A stretch of DNA of 64,000 nucleotides from Wolinella sp963540505 (GCA_963540505.1 CAUTMV010000003.1:62001-126000), one strand, 5' to 3'. Positions 25,787-36,058 are shown, counted from the first letter of the stretch. Made by a program: numbers and translations. The notes: generated by a model not told the origin, from the letters alone.

Positions 25787-26626
25787 ATGGAGCGCATTCG
25801 TTTTATGCAAAAAGATACGCTCCTATGTATCCATATCCCTCCTACTTACGCACTTTTGGACAAAGTGCGCGAATATGTCAAACGCCATTTCGTTGAGTTC
25901 TACTACGGACGGGAATCCATCATCATCTATCCTGATATGAGCGGCGATTCCCATGCACTCGAGCACCGCTTGAAGCTACTTAAAATCCTCCTTGCGCAAT
26001 CCATGCTACCCCTTAAAGATAGGGAAAAAATCCTAACTCTTCACAAAAAAACACTCAAACTTGAATTCAAACCCACAAAAGAGCATAAAGAGCGGGAATC
26101 GACCACTCCACGCGGAATCGTGCCGATAGTTCGCATTTACCGAGTGAATAAGAGTGAGATGATAATATGGCTTCATGAGGGTGGCGAGATGATTTTTAGC
26201 GCACTTAAATCGCTGTTCCTATTCTCGCTCATCAGTGCAAATGCGGAAAAATCGCTTCTGAGGCTCAACACACAGTCCCCAAGTTTTGGCGATTCCCTGC
26301 GTTTGTTACTCCAAAGAAAATGCCTTTTGGGTCAAAAAATCACACTACTGTATGATGAAAATAGCCTTAGTGAATGGAGAGAACGCAGGGTAGATATGCC
26401 TTATGGCACACAGGAGAAAATCAATAAAATCCGTCAAGCGCGCAAGTGCCTCAATCTCGCACCGCATGAACTCAATGAAAGCACCTTAAAAAGCCGCTAT
26501 TACCGCCTCGCAAGAGAATTTCACCCCGATTTAAACACCGCATCTAGTGGCGAGGAGTTTTTACATATTAAAGAATCCTATGAAGTGCTTAAAAACTTCT
26601 TGCATACACGCACAAAAGCTCTATAG
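25787..26626 (+). CDS. J-domain protein with C-terminal DnaJ domain
   Basis: 279 residues. Only the C-terminal ~65 residues are recognisable: helix II YYRLAREF, the HPD motif in FHPDLN, and helix III IKESYEVLKNFL. The first ~200 residues are of unknown fold. It probably recruits DnaK to a specific client. AAGGAGATTGAGAG precedes ATG; it stands alone and converges with yihY. Confidence 0.85.
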   Translation: MERIRFMQKDTLLCIHIPPTYALLDKVREYVKRHFVEFYYGRESIIIYPDMSGDSHALEHRLKLLKILLAQSMLPLKDREKILTLHKKTLKLEFKPTKEHKERESTTPRGIVPIVRIYRVNKSEMIIWLHEGGEMIFSALKSLFLFSLISANAEKSLLRLNTQSPSFGDSLRLLLQRKCLLGQKITLLYDENSLSEWRERRVDMPYGTQEKINKIRQARKCLNLAPHELNESTLKSRYYRLAREFHPDLNTASSGEEFLHIKESYEVLKNFLHTRTKAL

Positions 26627-26662
26627 CTCTAAATCGCCTCGCTAAAGAGCCATTACCAAAAG

Positions 26663-27514
26663 TTAGTCGCTTTGGCTGGAGAATTTTTCCCATGAGATTC
26701 CGCTATTAATCGCCTCGCACAGCCTCATGCCATAGAGTAAAATCGCCCATGAGAGATAGACCCACAACAAGAAAAACAGCAAAATGCTAAATGAACCATA
26801 AAGCGTCATGTAGGCTTTGTTGTGAAACACATAAAATACAAAGCCCCATTTTGAAATAAGCCACGCAATCGCCGTAAGAATCGAGGAGATGAGTGAGGAT
26901 TTTAGGCTAAGCGGCTTGTTTGCGGAGATTTTAAATAAGACAAAAAGCATACCCCAAACCATCAGCGAGGGCAAAACCTCGCGCATTCCGCCCTGAAGTG
27001 CGTGGTAGCCACCCTCTTGCAAAAATGCCTGCGCACGCGTGCTAAAAAAGATTGAGAGCGCAAGCCCGATGGGTAGTAGCGTCACGAGCGTCCAATAGAC
27101 CGTTACGCTGCTCCAAAAATCACGCGCTTTGGAGTTAAACATCTTCGCGACGATATATTGATAATTTTTAAAAAAGAAAAGTGAGGCAATAAGCACATAC
27201 ACAAGTCCCATACTGCCGAGCTTTGAAGAGTTTTCCATAAATTTATCAAGGTGCTCGGAGACCACTTCGGTGTTCGTAGGCATGAGATTCCCAAGGACAA
27301 AACCACGGAGCTCTAAAATTTGCTCTTGGAAATTTGGCAAACTTGCCATGAGCGAGAAAAAAATCAACAAAAGCGGAATGAGCGCAAAAATCGTGTAAAA
27401 ACTAAGGCTCGCGGCATAAAAGCTAAGCTCTGAGCCAAAAAATTCAGCGAATGCTTTAGCGCGAATGAGTATCTGTTGAGGCAAAATTCCCAGAAGTTTC
27501 GTAACTAATGACAT
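26663..27514 (-). CDS. YihY/BrkB family membrane protein
   Basis: 283 residues with about six membrane helices and the family segments SFYTIFALIPLLLI and a loop with WLISKWGF. Once annotated as ribonuclease BN by error in E. coli; the true function of this family is unsettled, with transporter-like roles proposed. The start overlaps the 3' end of bioB by 10 bases, a pairing remembered from Helicobacter. Confidence 0.88.
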   Translation of the reverse strand: MSLVTKLLGILPQQILIRAKAFAEFFGSELSFYAASLSFYTIFALIPLLLIFFSLMASLPNFQEQILELRGFVLGNLMPTNTEVVSEHLDKFMENSSKLGSMGLVYVLIASLFFFKNYQYIVAKMFNSKARDFWSSVTVYWTLVTLLPIGLALSIFFSTRAQAFLQEGGYHALQGGMREVLPSLMVWGMLFVLFKISANKPLSLKSSLISSILTAIAWLISKWGFVFYVFHNKAYMTLYGSFSILLFFLLWVYLSWAILLYGMRLCEAINSGISWEKFSSQSD

Positions 27515-28344
27515 GTTGTGGCTATCTCCAATCCATACGAACGAATCATCGCTATATCTTCACTAGGCGTATTTCCCTTTGTCGTGAGATAATCGCCCAG
27601 CACCACGGCATTGATTCCCGCGTCAAAAAGCGGCTTCTGATCCTTGCCAAACACCCTCTCGCGCCCACCTGCGCTCATGAGCCTAGCCTCAGGCAGATAT
27701 TCCCTCGCCATACGCACGCACTCTAACGCCTCTTCCCTGCTCATCACATCGACATCAAGGGGCAATGCCTCGTTAGGAATATAGAAATTGATCGGCGAAG
27801 TATGCGGCTTTAGTGTCGCAAGTGCGCAAAAGAACTCTCGTCGTTCGCTCCAGCTCTCACCCACGCCAAAAATCCCCCCTACACACAATCCTAATCCCAC
27901 GCTAGCGGCGTATTCACACGTCGCATATCGCTCTTCCCATGTATGCGTCGTGCAGATTTTATCAAAATAGCTCTTCGCCGTCTCAAGATTGTGATTATAG
28001 CTATCAACGCCATTTTTCTTAAGCTCTGCCAGAGACTCCCTATCCGCACTTCCACAACAGGCGATTAGATGCACTTCTTGCCACGATCCCTTGATCGCAC
28101 GTGCGGCTTCTGAAATATACGCCACCTTGCGGGAATCTAACGACCTCCCCGCGGTTACAAGGCAAAATCCAAGCGCACCCGCCTGCCTTACCTGCCTTGC
28201 CTCACTCAAAATATCCTCTAAATTTTTCTGACGATATTTGGTAATATCCGCGCCATATTTCGCACTCTGCGTGCAATACGCACAATCCTCAGCGCACCCA
28301 CCGCTACTCACATTACAGATCGAGCATAAAAAAATCCCACTCAT
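27505..28344 (-). CDS. bioB: Biotin synthase
   Basis: 279 residues from the ATG at 28344, which overlaps the topA stop (ATGA); a start 33 bases upstream lies inside topA and is unlikely. The radical-SAM cluster motif C-AED-C-AY-C (with TQS) sits near residues 17-24, and other conserved blocks are GFCLVTAGR, YNHNLET and FGVGES. It inserts sulfur into dethiobiotin, the last step of biotin synthesis. A BioV-like esterase at 38.2 kb and birA at 56.7 kb suggest local biotin metabolism genes. Confidence 0.96.
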   Translation of the reverse strand: MSGIFLCSICNVSSGGCAEDCAYCTQSAKYGADITKYRQKNLEDILSEARQVRQAGALGFCLVTAGRSLDSRKVAYISEAARAIKGSWQEVHLIACCGSADRESLAELKKNGVDSYNHNLETAKSYFDKICTTHTWEERYATCEYAASVGLGLCVGGIFGVGESWSERREFFCALATLKPHTSPINFYIPNEALPLDVDVMSREEALECVRMAREYLPEARLMSAGGRERVFGKDQKPLFDAGINAVVLGDYLTTKGNTPSEDIAMIRSYGLEIATTCH

Positions 28345-30548
28345 TTCGCCTCTTTTACCTCCACTCTTTCCTTGCAATCAATGCACTCCAAGACCTCTTT
28401 CTTGCGATACATACGCTTTGCCATCACTCCGCCACACTTATCGCATTTCGCGCTGGTGGGCTCATGCGCACTTATGAATTTGCACTTCGGATAATTTGCG
28501 CAACCATAAAAAGTCCCTCGACGCGAGCTACGTTCTACAATCTCGCCACCACATTTGGGGCAGGGAATCTCCAAAACCTTTTTAGGGCGCACGCTACTTT
28601 TGAGTGATTTGGTGTTTCTGCATTCGGGATAGCCGCTGCATGCGAGGAATTCGCCATTTCGCCCACGCTTTTTCACCATAGGTTTGCCACATTTTTCACA
28701 CACCTCATCACTTGCCTCATTGAGCCCGCTATCTTCGTTTGGCTTAATATATTTACACTTCGGATAACCGCTACATGCGATGAATTCGCCATATCGACTT
28801 TTGCGCCTCACAAGCTCCAAGCCGCATTTGGGGCAGGATTCCCCCGTGGGGATCATCATCTTCTGACTCGCGATATTTTTCTTACCCAACGCGATTTTCT
28901 CATCAAATTTTTTATAAAACTCCCACAACACGCCCTGCCACTCTTTTTGCGCTTCGGCTATCTCATCGAGCTCCTCTTCCAAGCTCGCCGTAAAGTGAGA
29001 ATCGACAATCTCATTGAAATGCACTTCCAGCATCTCGACTACCTGAAATGCCACCTCCTGCGGAGCAATCTGCTTTTTCTCAATCGTAATATATTCACGG
29101 TTCGCAAGCAGAGAAATCGTCGGTGCATACGTCGATGGACGCCCGATTCCCAGACTTTCCATCATTTTAATGATGGACGCTTCAGAATAGCGCGCAGGAG
29201 GCTCGGTCTCATGACGCTCGCATTCGCATTTTTGGATCTTAAGTGCCTCATCGCTTTTGAGTGCGGGCAAGAGTTTGTCCTTATCCTCACTCCCGAGCAC
29301 ACGATAAAAGCCATCAAAAACAAGCTTACGCCCGCTGGCTTTGAAGATTCCCGCTTTTGAAGCGATGAAAATATTTTGCAACTCAAACTCCGCGTCATTC
29401 ATCTGCGAAGCGAGGAATCGATTGTAAATGAGCGTGTAGAGCTTGAGTTCATCGCCTTTGAGATATTGCGCCGCAAGATGAGGCGTGAAGTCCATCAGCG
29501 TCGGGCGTATCGCCTCGTGTGCCTCTTGTGCGCTCTTATTTTTTGTAGTGTAGATTTTTGCTTTGGCGGGCAAATATTTCGCACCAAAATCCGCCTTGAT
29601 ATGCTCCCTAGCCGCGCTTTGCGCCTCCTTAGCGATATTAAGGGAATCGGTTCTCATGTAGGTAATCACCCCCATAATTCCCTTGTGTATCATCACTCCC
29701 TCATAGAGCTTCTGTGCGGTGCTCATCGTGCGTGAGGGCGAGAATCCAAGCAGCGAGCTCGCACTCTGCTGAAGCGTAGAGGTCATAAAAGGCGGGGGCG
29801 CGGAGACTTTGCGGTGTTTGTTCTCTATCTCCTTGATACGCCACGATTCCTTGGACAAAACCGCCACCATCGCTTTTGCCTCTTTTTCATTTTGAAGCGT
29901 AAGTTTTTCTATTTTTCTCCCCTGATATTCGATGAGCTCCGCTTCGATTCCCCGCTCAAAGAGCGCGGGGATTCTGTAATAGACAATCGGCACAAATGCC
30001 CGTATTTCGCGCTCCCTATCGACAATAATCTTAAGCGCGCTACTCTGCACCCGCCCGGCACTCAAGCCTTTTTGGATTTTGGACGAGATGAGCGGCGAGA
30101 GGCGATAGCCCACGATACGATCAAGAAGTCGGCGCGCCTGTTGGGCATTGACCATATCCATATTGATTGTGCGCGGGGTCTCCAGCGCATGCTTAATCGC
30201 ACCTTTAGTGATCTCGTGAAAGACAATTCGCGGCAGACTCAAGGGGTCTTTATCAATCGCGCAGGAGATGTGATAGCCAATCGCCTCGCCCTCACGATCC
30301 TCATCGGTCGCGATATAAATGTGCTGAGCCTTTTTTGCAAGCGACTTTATCTCTTTAAGGATTGCTTCGTGAGCCTTTTCTATCTTGTAATCGGGAATAA
30401 ACGTGCCCTCCTCAATCTTAATCCCGAAGCTGTGCTTTGGAAGATCGCGAATATGCCCTTTGGAAGCGATAACCTCATAATCGCTACCCAGAAAATTCTT
30501 AATTGTTTTTGCTTTGGTTGGAGATTCCACGATGATTAAACTTTTCAA
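28341..30548 (-). CDS. topA: DNA topoisomerase I
   Basis: 735 residues starting at TTG behind AAGGGC. TOPRIM domain (LIIVESPTKAKTI at about 3-15; DEDREGEAI), active-site region with Tyr in ITYMRTDS, and four C-terminal zinc-ribbon modules (CPKCGLEL, CEKCGKPM, CPKCGGEI, CDKCGGVM). It relaxes negative supercoils. The order topA beside flagellin is a Helicobacter trait. It is divergent from the flagellin gene and heads topA-bioB-yihY. Confidence 0.97.
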   Translation of the reverse strand: MKSLIIVESPTKAKTIKNFLGSDYEVIASKGHIRDLPKHSFGIKIEEGTFIPDYKIEKAHEAILKEIKSLAKKAQHIYIATDEDREGEAIGYHISCAIDKDPLSLPRIVFHEITKGAIKHALETPRTINMDMVNAQQARRLLDRIVGYRLSPLISSKIQKGLSAGRVQSSALKIIVDREREIRAFVPIVYYRIPALFERGIEAELIEYQGRKIEKLTLQNEKEAKAMVAVLSKESWRIKEIENKHRKVSAPPPFMTSTLQQSASSLLGFSPSRTMSTAQKLYEGVMIHKGIMGVITYMRTDSLNIAKEAQSAAREHIKADFGAKYLPAKAKIYTTKNKSAQEAHEAIRPTLMDFTPHLAAQYLKGDELKLYTLIYNRFLASQMNDAEFELQNIFIASKAGIFKASGRKLVFDGFYRVLGSEDKDKLLPALKSDEALKIQKCECERHETEPPARYSEASIIKMMESLGIGRPSTYAPTISLLANREYITIEKKQIAPQEVAFQVVEMLEVHFNEIVDSHFTASLEEELDEIAEAQKEWQGVLWEFYKKFDEKIALGKKNIASQKMMIPTGESCPKCGLELVRRKSRYGEFIACSGYPKCKYIKPNEDSGLNEASDEVCEKCGKPMVKKRGRNGEFLACSGYPECRNTKSLKSSVRPKKVLEIPCPKCGGEIVERSSRRGTFYGCANYPKCKFISAHEPTSAKCDKCGGVMAKRMYRKKEVLECIDCKERVEVKEAK

Positions 30549-30626
30549 ACATTGCCCTTTTCAATTATATATTAGGAAGCATACGAGGGTTTCCAAAGAG
30601 CGAAATTCTATCACAAAAAATTTTTC

Positions 30627-30653
30627 TAAACTTTTTTGGAGAATTGGCGATAT
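30627..30653 (+). promoter_or_regulatory. Sigma28 (FliA) promoter of flagellin gene
   Basis: TAAA (30627-30630), exactly 15 bases, then GGCGATAT (30646-30653), against the consensus TAAA-N15-GCCGATAA. About 50 bases upstream of the flagellin start codon. Confidence 0.85.
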
Positions 30654-30702
30654 AGCTCTCAAGAAGCAAGGATGCTTCAAGCAAATAAAAAAGGAGTTTA
30701 CC

Positions 30703-32187
30703 ATGGCATTTCAGATTAACACCAACATCAGCGCGCTTAACGCACATGCGCAGAGCACATTCACAGATATGGGTCTTCGCAACTCACTAGAGAAGCTAAG
30801 CTCAGGTTTGAGAATCAACAAAGCGGCAGACGACTCTTCAGGTATGGCGATCGCCGACTCACTAAGGACACAAGCAAGCTCGCTTGGTCAAGCGATTCGA
30901 AACACCAACGATGGTATCGGTATCATTCAGATTGCCGATAAAGCGATGGACGAGCAGCTTAAGATTCTTAATACTATTAAGACAAAAGCGGTTCAAGCGG
31001 CACAAGACGGTCAAACAACCGCAAGTAGGAAAGCAATCCAAGCAGACATCAACCGCCTCATCGAAGGTCTTGATAACATCGCTGCTACGACCAGCTACAA
31101 CGGTCAGACACTTCTTGCAGGTTCTTTTACAAACCGAGAATTCCAAGTCGGTGCGTATTCCAACCAAACCGTTAAAATGTCCGTAGGACCTACAAGCTCC
31201 GACAAAATCGGACAAGTCCGACTTGAGACTGGTAAAGCAATCTCTGCTTCAGGCAAAGTTACGATGAAATTCTCGGCTCTTGATGGCGGAAAGTCTCAAA
31301 TCCTTGAGAGCGTCGTCCTCTCTACATCTGCGGGGACAGGTCTTGGTGCGCTTGCGGAGGTCATCAATAAAAACTCCGATAAGCTCAACGTCCGAGCGTC
31401 TTATGTCGTCCAAACAACCGGTAGTTCAGCAATCAGTGGCGGAACAGTTGAGAACCTTACTATCAATGGCGTAAAAATCGGAACTATTAATGATGTTCGT
31501 GCAAACGACTCTGATGGTCGATTGATCGCTGCGATTAACGCGGTTTCCGATCAGACTGGTGTCGTCGCATCGGTTGATGCTCAAGGTCGATTGAACCTTA
31601 CAAGTGCTGATGGTCGAGGAATCCACGTATCTGCCGGTGGTGCGAGCATGGGTAACCTTAAACAAGGCTTCAACGGTGGTCGCTTGACTCTTACACGACT
31701 TGATGCACGAGATATTGCTGTATCCGGTGCAGGAATCGATACAGTAGGATTCGGACAAGTGAGCTCAACTGCACAGGCGACCGTAAACCTACGAGAGGTT
31801 AGAGGTCAGTTCAATCGAGATGTCGCTTCTGCTTCCGGTGCGAACGCAAACAGTGTCATCGCATCAGGTAACGCTAATGGAATGGGTGCGGGTGTAACCA
31901 CACTAAGAGGTGCGATGGTGGTCATGAATATCGCGGAATCTGCGATTGCAATGCTTGATAAAATCCGAGCAGACATCGGTTCTGTCCAGGGTCAAATGAC
32001 AAGCACAATGAACAACATTACCATTACTCAGGTCAACGTCCAAGCAGCGGAATCTAACATTCGCGAAGTGGATTTTGCAGCAGAGAGCTCAACTTATAGC
32101 AAGCTAAATATCCTTGCGCAAGCAGGAAGCTACGCTATGAGCCAATCAAACGCTTCTCAGCAAAATATCCTAAGACTCCTTCAGTAG
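30703..32187 (+). CDS. Flagellin
   Basis: 494 residues from the ATG behind AAAAAAGGAG; longer frames add only leader. N-terminal D0/D1 (MAFQINTNISALNAHAQS, LEKLSSGLRINKAADDSSGM) and C-terminal coil (AESNIREVDFAAES, QQNILRLLQ) are nearly identical in style to Helicobacter FlaA/FlaB. The middle D2/D3 region is variable. Forms the flagellar filament after FliC-type export. Sigma28 control resembles flaA, but the topA neighbour resembles flaB, so I leave the name open. It contains no GGGAATC motif. Confidence 0.97.
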   Translation: MAFQINTNISALNAHAQSTFTDMGLRNSLEKLSSGLRINKAADDSSGMAIADSLRTQASSLGQAIRNTNDGIGIIQIADKAMDEQLKILNTIKTKAVQAAQDGQTTASRKAIQADINRLIEGLDNIAATTSYNGQTLLAGSFTNREFQVGAYSNQTVKMSVGPTSSDKIGQVRLETGKAISASGKVTMKFSALDGGKSQILESVVLSTSAGTGLGALAEVINKNSDKLNVRASYVVQTTGSSAISGGTVENLTINGVKIGTINDVRANDSDGRLIAAINAVSDQTGVVASVDAQGRLNLTSADGRGIHVSAGGASMGNLKQGFNGGRLTLTRLDARDIAVSGAGIDTVGFGQVSSTAQATVNLREVRGQFNRDVASASGANANSVIASGNANGMGAGVTTLRGAMVVMNIAESAIAMLDKIRADIGSVQGQMTSTMNNITITQVNVQAAESNIREVDFAAESSTYSKLNILAQAGSYAMSQSNASQQNILRLLQ

Positions 32188-32197
32188 TTTTAGGAAA

Positions 32198-32222
32198 CTC
32201 CCAAGCCCTCCTTGGGGCTAGG
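32198..32222 (+). terminator. Candidate hairpin after flagellin gene
   Basis: CCCAAGCCCTCCTTGGGGCTAGGG just past the stop can fold as AGCCC/GGGCT with nested CCAAG/CTTGG alternatives. No T-tract, and a GGGAATC motif follows directly. Confidence 0.4.
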
Positions 32223-32352
32223 GAATCTCTCTAATCTCGCGCTCTACCTTCATTCCTTGCACTAAAAATTACACAAAAACGCAAAATGTCAAAACCTAAA
32301 ATCACTCTTCCCATAGTTCTTTCTCTAATTGCGAAACTGCTACAATTACGCC

Positions 32353-33990
32353 ATGAGCACTCAAAATTCATCACTGGAAGACGCCCTAGCCCTAGCCACG
32401 GATCTCTATGTAAGGGGTGATTTTTTAAACTCCCTCTCACTCTGCTCGCAGATTCTCTCGCAGATTCCCGCGCATGCACCATCATGGAATCTCGCAGGGC
32501 TAAACGCCATCTCCCTCGCACTTTATGATAAAGCGATCTCCTATTTCAGCGAAGCCTATACCCACGCGCAAGAGCCAAGCTTCCTAAGCAATCTCGCCGA
32601 AGCCCATCGCAAAGCGGGGAATCTTAGGGAATCGCGCGATATTTTGGAGCGTCTGTGTGCGCACGATTCCCACAATGGCACATTTGCCTTTAATCTTGCG
32701 CGCACCCTGCAAGATCTAGGCGAAATCGAGCTTGCGCGAGAATCCTACACAAGGGCTTTAGAGCTTGATCCAAAAGATTGCGACGCGCTGTTTAATCTCG
32801 CAAATCTGCTCGCCGCACAAAAGCCGCGCGATTCCCTACCGCTTTACCAAAGAGCACACGAGCTGGGCGATTTGCGCGCTACGCACAATCTTGCGCATAC
32901 GCTTGCGCAGCTGGGAGATTTTGAGGAATCGCTCGCACTTTATGAGCTACTTTTGGCGAAATCTGCGGAAAATCACGAGCTTCATTTTAACTATGCCAAC
33001 ACACTTGCGCGCGCGAAACGATACACAGAAGCCCTCACACACTACACTTGCGCCTGCACGCTTGCGCCTGCGATTCCCGCCTATAGGCTCAATTTAGCCT
33101 TTTTGTATCTAAAACTTAACGATCTTGCGCAGGGTCTGCCTCTGTATGAATCGCGTCGCGAACTCCTAGCGGAGTCAAATATTGCAGGGGCGAATATCGC
33201 GCATGTATGGCGCGAGGATTCCCCTGTAGTGCGTGAGGAAGCACTGAAAAACATGCGAGTTTTGGTCTTTTGCGAGCAGGGTTTTGGCGATACGCTGATG
33301 TTTGCACGATTCCTGCCTTTGTTAAAGTCCAAAGTCAAAGAGCTGCTATTTTTCCCACAAAACGCGCTCGCGCCACTTTTTAAAGAGGCTTTAAAAACGC
33401 TTCCGCAAGCCTATGATCTCGCCCTGCCCCTCCCCTCGCTCCCGCTTTTTCTAAAAGCTGAGACGATTCCCGCGCCTTATATTGATGAGCTTTTGAGCGA
33501 TTCCTTGCGAGAAGCTATGGGGACACACCGAGGCAAAACCTCATCGCCCTGCCCAAAAATCGGCTTTGTCTATGCGAGCCATTCGCAATTTCCCCAAAGT
33601 GCGCAAAAATCCATCGACCCAAAAATGCTCCTAAATGCGCTCGCACCGCTAGGTTTTGAGCTCTATTCGCTTCAATTTGAGGGAATCGCCAGGGAGCTAT
33701 GCGAAGAGTTTAAAGTGCAAGAGGTGCGATGTTGCGACTTTTTGAACCTTGCAAAAAAGGCACAGGAGATGGACTTCCTCATCTCTGTAGATACTGCATT
33801 TGCCCATTTGATGGGAATCCTAGACCTCCGCGGGGCAATTTTGCTAAAAAGGGACGCGGATTGGCGTTGGGGAGATGGAATAAGCTCATCGTGGTATCCG
33901 CACCTAAAGCTTTTCTTTCAGCAAGATTCTTGGGAATCGCCCCTAAAAGAGCTCGCAAACTACCTCAAAAAGGAGTATCCATGCGGATAG
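32353..33990 (+). CDS. TPR protein with glycosyltransferase-like C-terminal half
   Basis: 545 residues. Residues about 10-260 consist of tetratricopeptide repeats with the A-x-NLA and YKRALELDP type signature (for example YTRALELDPKDCDALFNLAN). The C-terminal half has LVFCEQGFGDTLMFARFLPL and ISVDTAFAHLMGIL, as in heptosyltransferase-like/GT41-like proteins that often lie beside flagellin genes. A role in flagellin glycosylation is inference only. No ribosome site before ATG; a TACAAT box at 32341-32346 would make a nearly leaderless mRNA. Confidence 0.8.
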   Translation: MSTQNSSLEDALALATDLYVRGDFLNSLSLCSQILSQIPAHAPSWNLAGLNAISLALYDKAISYFSEAYTHAQEPSFLSNLAEAHRKAGNLRESRDILERLCAHDSHNGTFAFNLARTLQDLGEIELARESYTRALELDPKDCDALFNLANLLAAQKPRDSLPLYQRAHELGDLRATHNLAHTLAQLGDFEESLALYELLLAKSAENHELHFNYANTLARAKRYTEALTHYTCACTLAPAIPAYRLNLAFLYLKLNDLAQGLPLYESRRELLAESNIAGANIAHVWREDSPVVREEALKNMRVLVFCEQGFGDTLMFARFLPLLKSKVKELLFFPQNALAPLFKEALKTLPQAYDLALPLPSLPLFLKAETIPAPYIDELLSDSLREAMGTHRGKTSSPCPKIGFVYASHSQFPQSAQKSIDPKMLLNALAPLGFELYSLQFEGIARELCEEFKVQEVRCCDFLNLAKKAQEMDFLISVDTAFAHLMGILDLRGAILLKRDADWRWGDGISSSWYPHLKLFFQQDSWESPLKELANYLKKEYPCG

Positions 33991-34622
33991 AAAATAGCTT
34001 TGAGCTTCTCGCTTTTCTCAAAAGCCAAGGCTATCTTAAAAATCCCCCTCATGAGCTGTGGTGGTCAAATAGCGGGAGCTTTGAAGTAATTGTCGGGGCG
34101 ATTTTGGTGCAAAATAGCCGCTGGGAATCTGTGGAGCGCGCACTTGGACGTTTAAGGGAATCAGAGCTGCTTTGCCCAAACGCTCTAGCAAATATTGATA
34201 CAATCAAGCTCACAGAACTCATCAAAGATGTAGGACTCTACAAAACCAAAGCCACACGCTTAAGGCTATTTTGCGAACATTTAACGGCGAGTTTTGGCGA
34301 TTTTGAAAATTTTTGTGAAAATGTAAGTCGCGAATGGCTACTCGCGCGACAAGGAATCGGTTCTGAGAGCTGCGATAGTATCCTCTGTTACGCCTGTTTG
34401 CGCGATGAGATGGTCGCGAGCCGATATGCCTACAAGCTCCTATGCTCCTTTGGTTATGAGCTCGCGGACTATATGGAGCTAAAAGAGTGGCTAGAGGCGG
34501 GAATCTACGCACATTTGGATGAAATTTATGAACTTTATGGTTATGCGATTCCTCTGCATAAAATTTTCGCTCGATTCCACGGGAAGATCGTCGAATACGG
34601 CAAAGATCACAATAAAAAATAA
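33981..34622 (+). CDS. magIII: 3-methyladenine DNA glycosylase, MagIII type
   Basis: 213 residues from the ATG behind AAAAAGGAG, overlapping the TPR stop by 10 bases. Helix-hairpin-helix fold of the EndoIII superfamily with GAILVQNSRWESVE, LLARQGIGSESCDSILCYAC and the C-terminal ARFHGKIVEYGK that carries the conserved Lys found in Helicobacter MagIII. It removes alkylated bases in base-excision repair. The iron-sulfur Cys cluster of EndoIII is absent, as in MagIII. Confidence 0.9.
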   Translation: MRIENSFELLAFLKSQGYLKNPPHELWWSNSGSFEVIVGAILVQNSRWESVERALGRLRESELLCPNALANIDTIKLTELIKDVGLYKTKATRLRLFCEHLTASFGDFENFCENVSREWLLARQGIGSESCDSILCYACLRDEMVASRYAYKLLCSFGYELADYMELKEWLEAGIYAHLDEIYELYGYAIPLHKIFARFHGKIVEYGKDHNKK

Positions 34623-34631
34623 GGAATGCTT

Positions 34632-35912
34632 ATGTTCTCCTCTCCGCTCAACCTATTCAAATCTATTACCAAAATCCCGCGTCCCAGCGGCGATACCGCG
34701 CTTATGCGAGAATTCCTAGTCCGCTATGCAGGCGAATTTGGTGCAAAAGTAAGTGTCGATAAAGCAGGAAATATCCTCGCACAAAAGGGAGAAAACGCCC
34801 GCTTGTGCCTGCAAGCGCACTATGACATGGTCTGCGTGGGAAAAGCCCCTGAAATCGAAGTTTATGAAGAGGATGGTTGGCTAAAGGCGCACGATTCCTC
34901 ACTTGGAGCGGATAATGGCGTGGGTGTGGCATGCGCGCTACTTATGCTTAAGCAAGAGAGCAATCTGGAGGTGCTTTTTACCAACGATGAAGAGATTGGT
35001 ATGCTTGGAGCTAAGGCATTGGAGCTTATCCCGCAATCTAAGCTCATCTTAAATCTTGATAGCGAGAATCTGCGCGAAATCATCGTAAGCTGCGCGGGTG
35101 GATACGATATAGAGCTCTCTATCCCCGCGACTTTCAAAGAGGCAAAGCAAAAATATAGCTATGAAATCGCTACGCAAGGGTTTTTGGGCGGGCACAGCGG
35201 AGTGGATATTATCAAGAATCGCCCTAATGCCTTAAGCGAGCTTGCGTGGCTTTTGGGCTCGCTTCCTGCAAATATTGCAAGCTTTTCCGGCGGCGAGAAG
35301 AGTAACTCCATTCCCGTGCATGCCCATGCGTTCATCACCACAAATGAGCCGCTGACAATTTTGCCGCAAAATTTCAGAAGTAGCACGATTCCCATGCCAT
35401 CAAAAATCCTGCACAAAAGCCCGCTTTTGCCCCTTTTACGCGCACTTCATAGCGGTGTTTATGCGTATGATGAAGCGAGCGCGGGGGTAGTGGATTCGCT
35501 AAATATTTCGCTCCTAAAACAAGAAGAAGAGAGGTTTATCCTCACTCTCATGGGGCGTGCCAATAGCAAAGCCCTTTTGGAACGAAATTTGGAACGCGTG
35601 CGCCTCATTGCTAAGGAATTTGGTATCAAAGAAGAGCGTGTCGTGGATTTCTACCCTCCGTGGGAGCGTGCCAAAGAGAGTCCAAATCTTGAAAAAATCT
35701 ATGAAATTTTTAACGCCGAGCTTGGAGGCTGCGCGATCCGCTCAATCCATGCAGGGCTTGAGTGTGCCATCTTGCAGGGGCGCATTCCCGGAGCGGAATT
35801 CATCTCCATTGGTCCAACCATCAGAGATCCGCACTCCGTGAGGGAATCGCTGGAAATTAAGAGCCTCAATCACTTTTGGGAACTTTTGCAAATCATTCCA
35901 AAAATCCTCTAA
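34632..35912 (+). CDS. pepD: Cytosolic M20 dipeptidase (PepD-like)
   Basis: 426 residues. The second ATG, six bases after AAGGA, is preferred over the first, which abuts it. M20 metal-site motifs are visible: LQAHYDMVCVG (His), SLGADNGVG (bridging Asp), TNDEEIGMLGA (general base Glu), FLGGHSGVD and CAILQG near the end. It hydrolyses small peptides, notably Xaa-His, using zinc. Eight bases after magIII; the two appear co-transcribed with no functional link. Confidence 0.93.
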   Translation: MFSSPLNLFKSITKIPRPSGDTALMREFLVRYAGEFGAKVSVDKAGNILAQKGENARLCLQAHYDMVCVGKAPEIEVYEEDGWLKAHDSSLGADNGVGVACALLMLKQESNLEVLFTNDEEIGMLGAKALELIPQSKLILNLDSENLREIIVSCAGGYDIELSIPATFKEAKQKYSYEIATQGFLGGHSGVDIIKNRPNALSELAWLLGSLPANIASFSGGEKSNSIPVHAHAFITTNEPLTILPQNFRSSTIPMPSKILHKSPLLPLLRALHSGVYAYDEASAGVVDSLNISLLKQEEERFILTLMGRANSKALLERNLERVRLIAKEFGIKEERVVDFYPPWERAKESPNLEKIYEIFNAELGGCAIRSIHAGLECAILQGRIPGAEFISIGPTIRDPHSVRESLEIKSLNHFWELLQIIPKIL

Positions 35913-36058
35913 AAAGCGGGAATGCACAGCCCAGCCCCGTAGAAATATTGCCAAAACGCAAAAGCGCGACTGGGATTCCTGACAAAATGTGACAATCCTC
36001 CGTGCGGGTTTGCAAGAACATCACTTGCCAAAAGATCGCTCTTGTGTCGGAATTCAGA

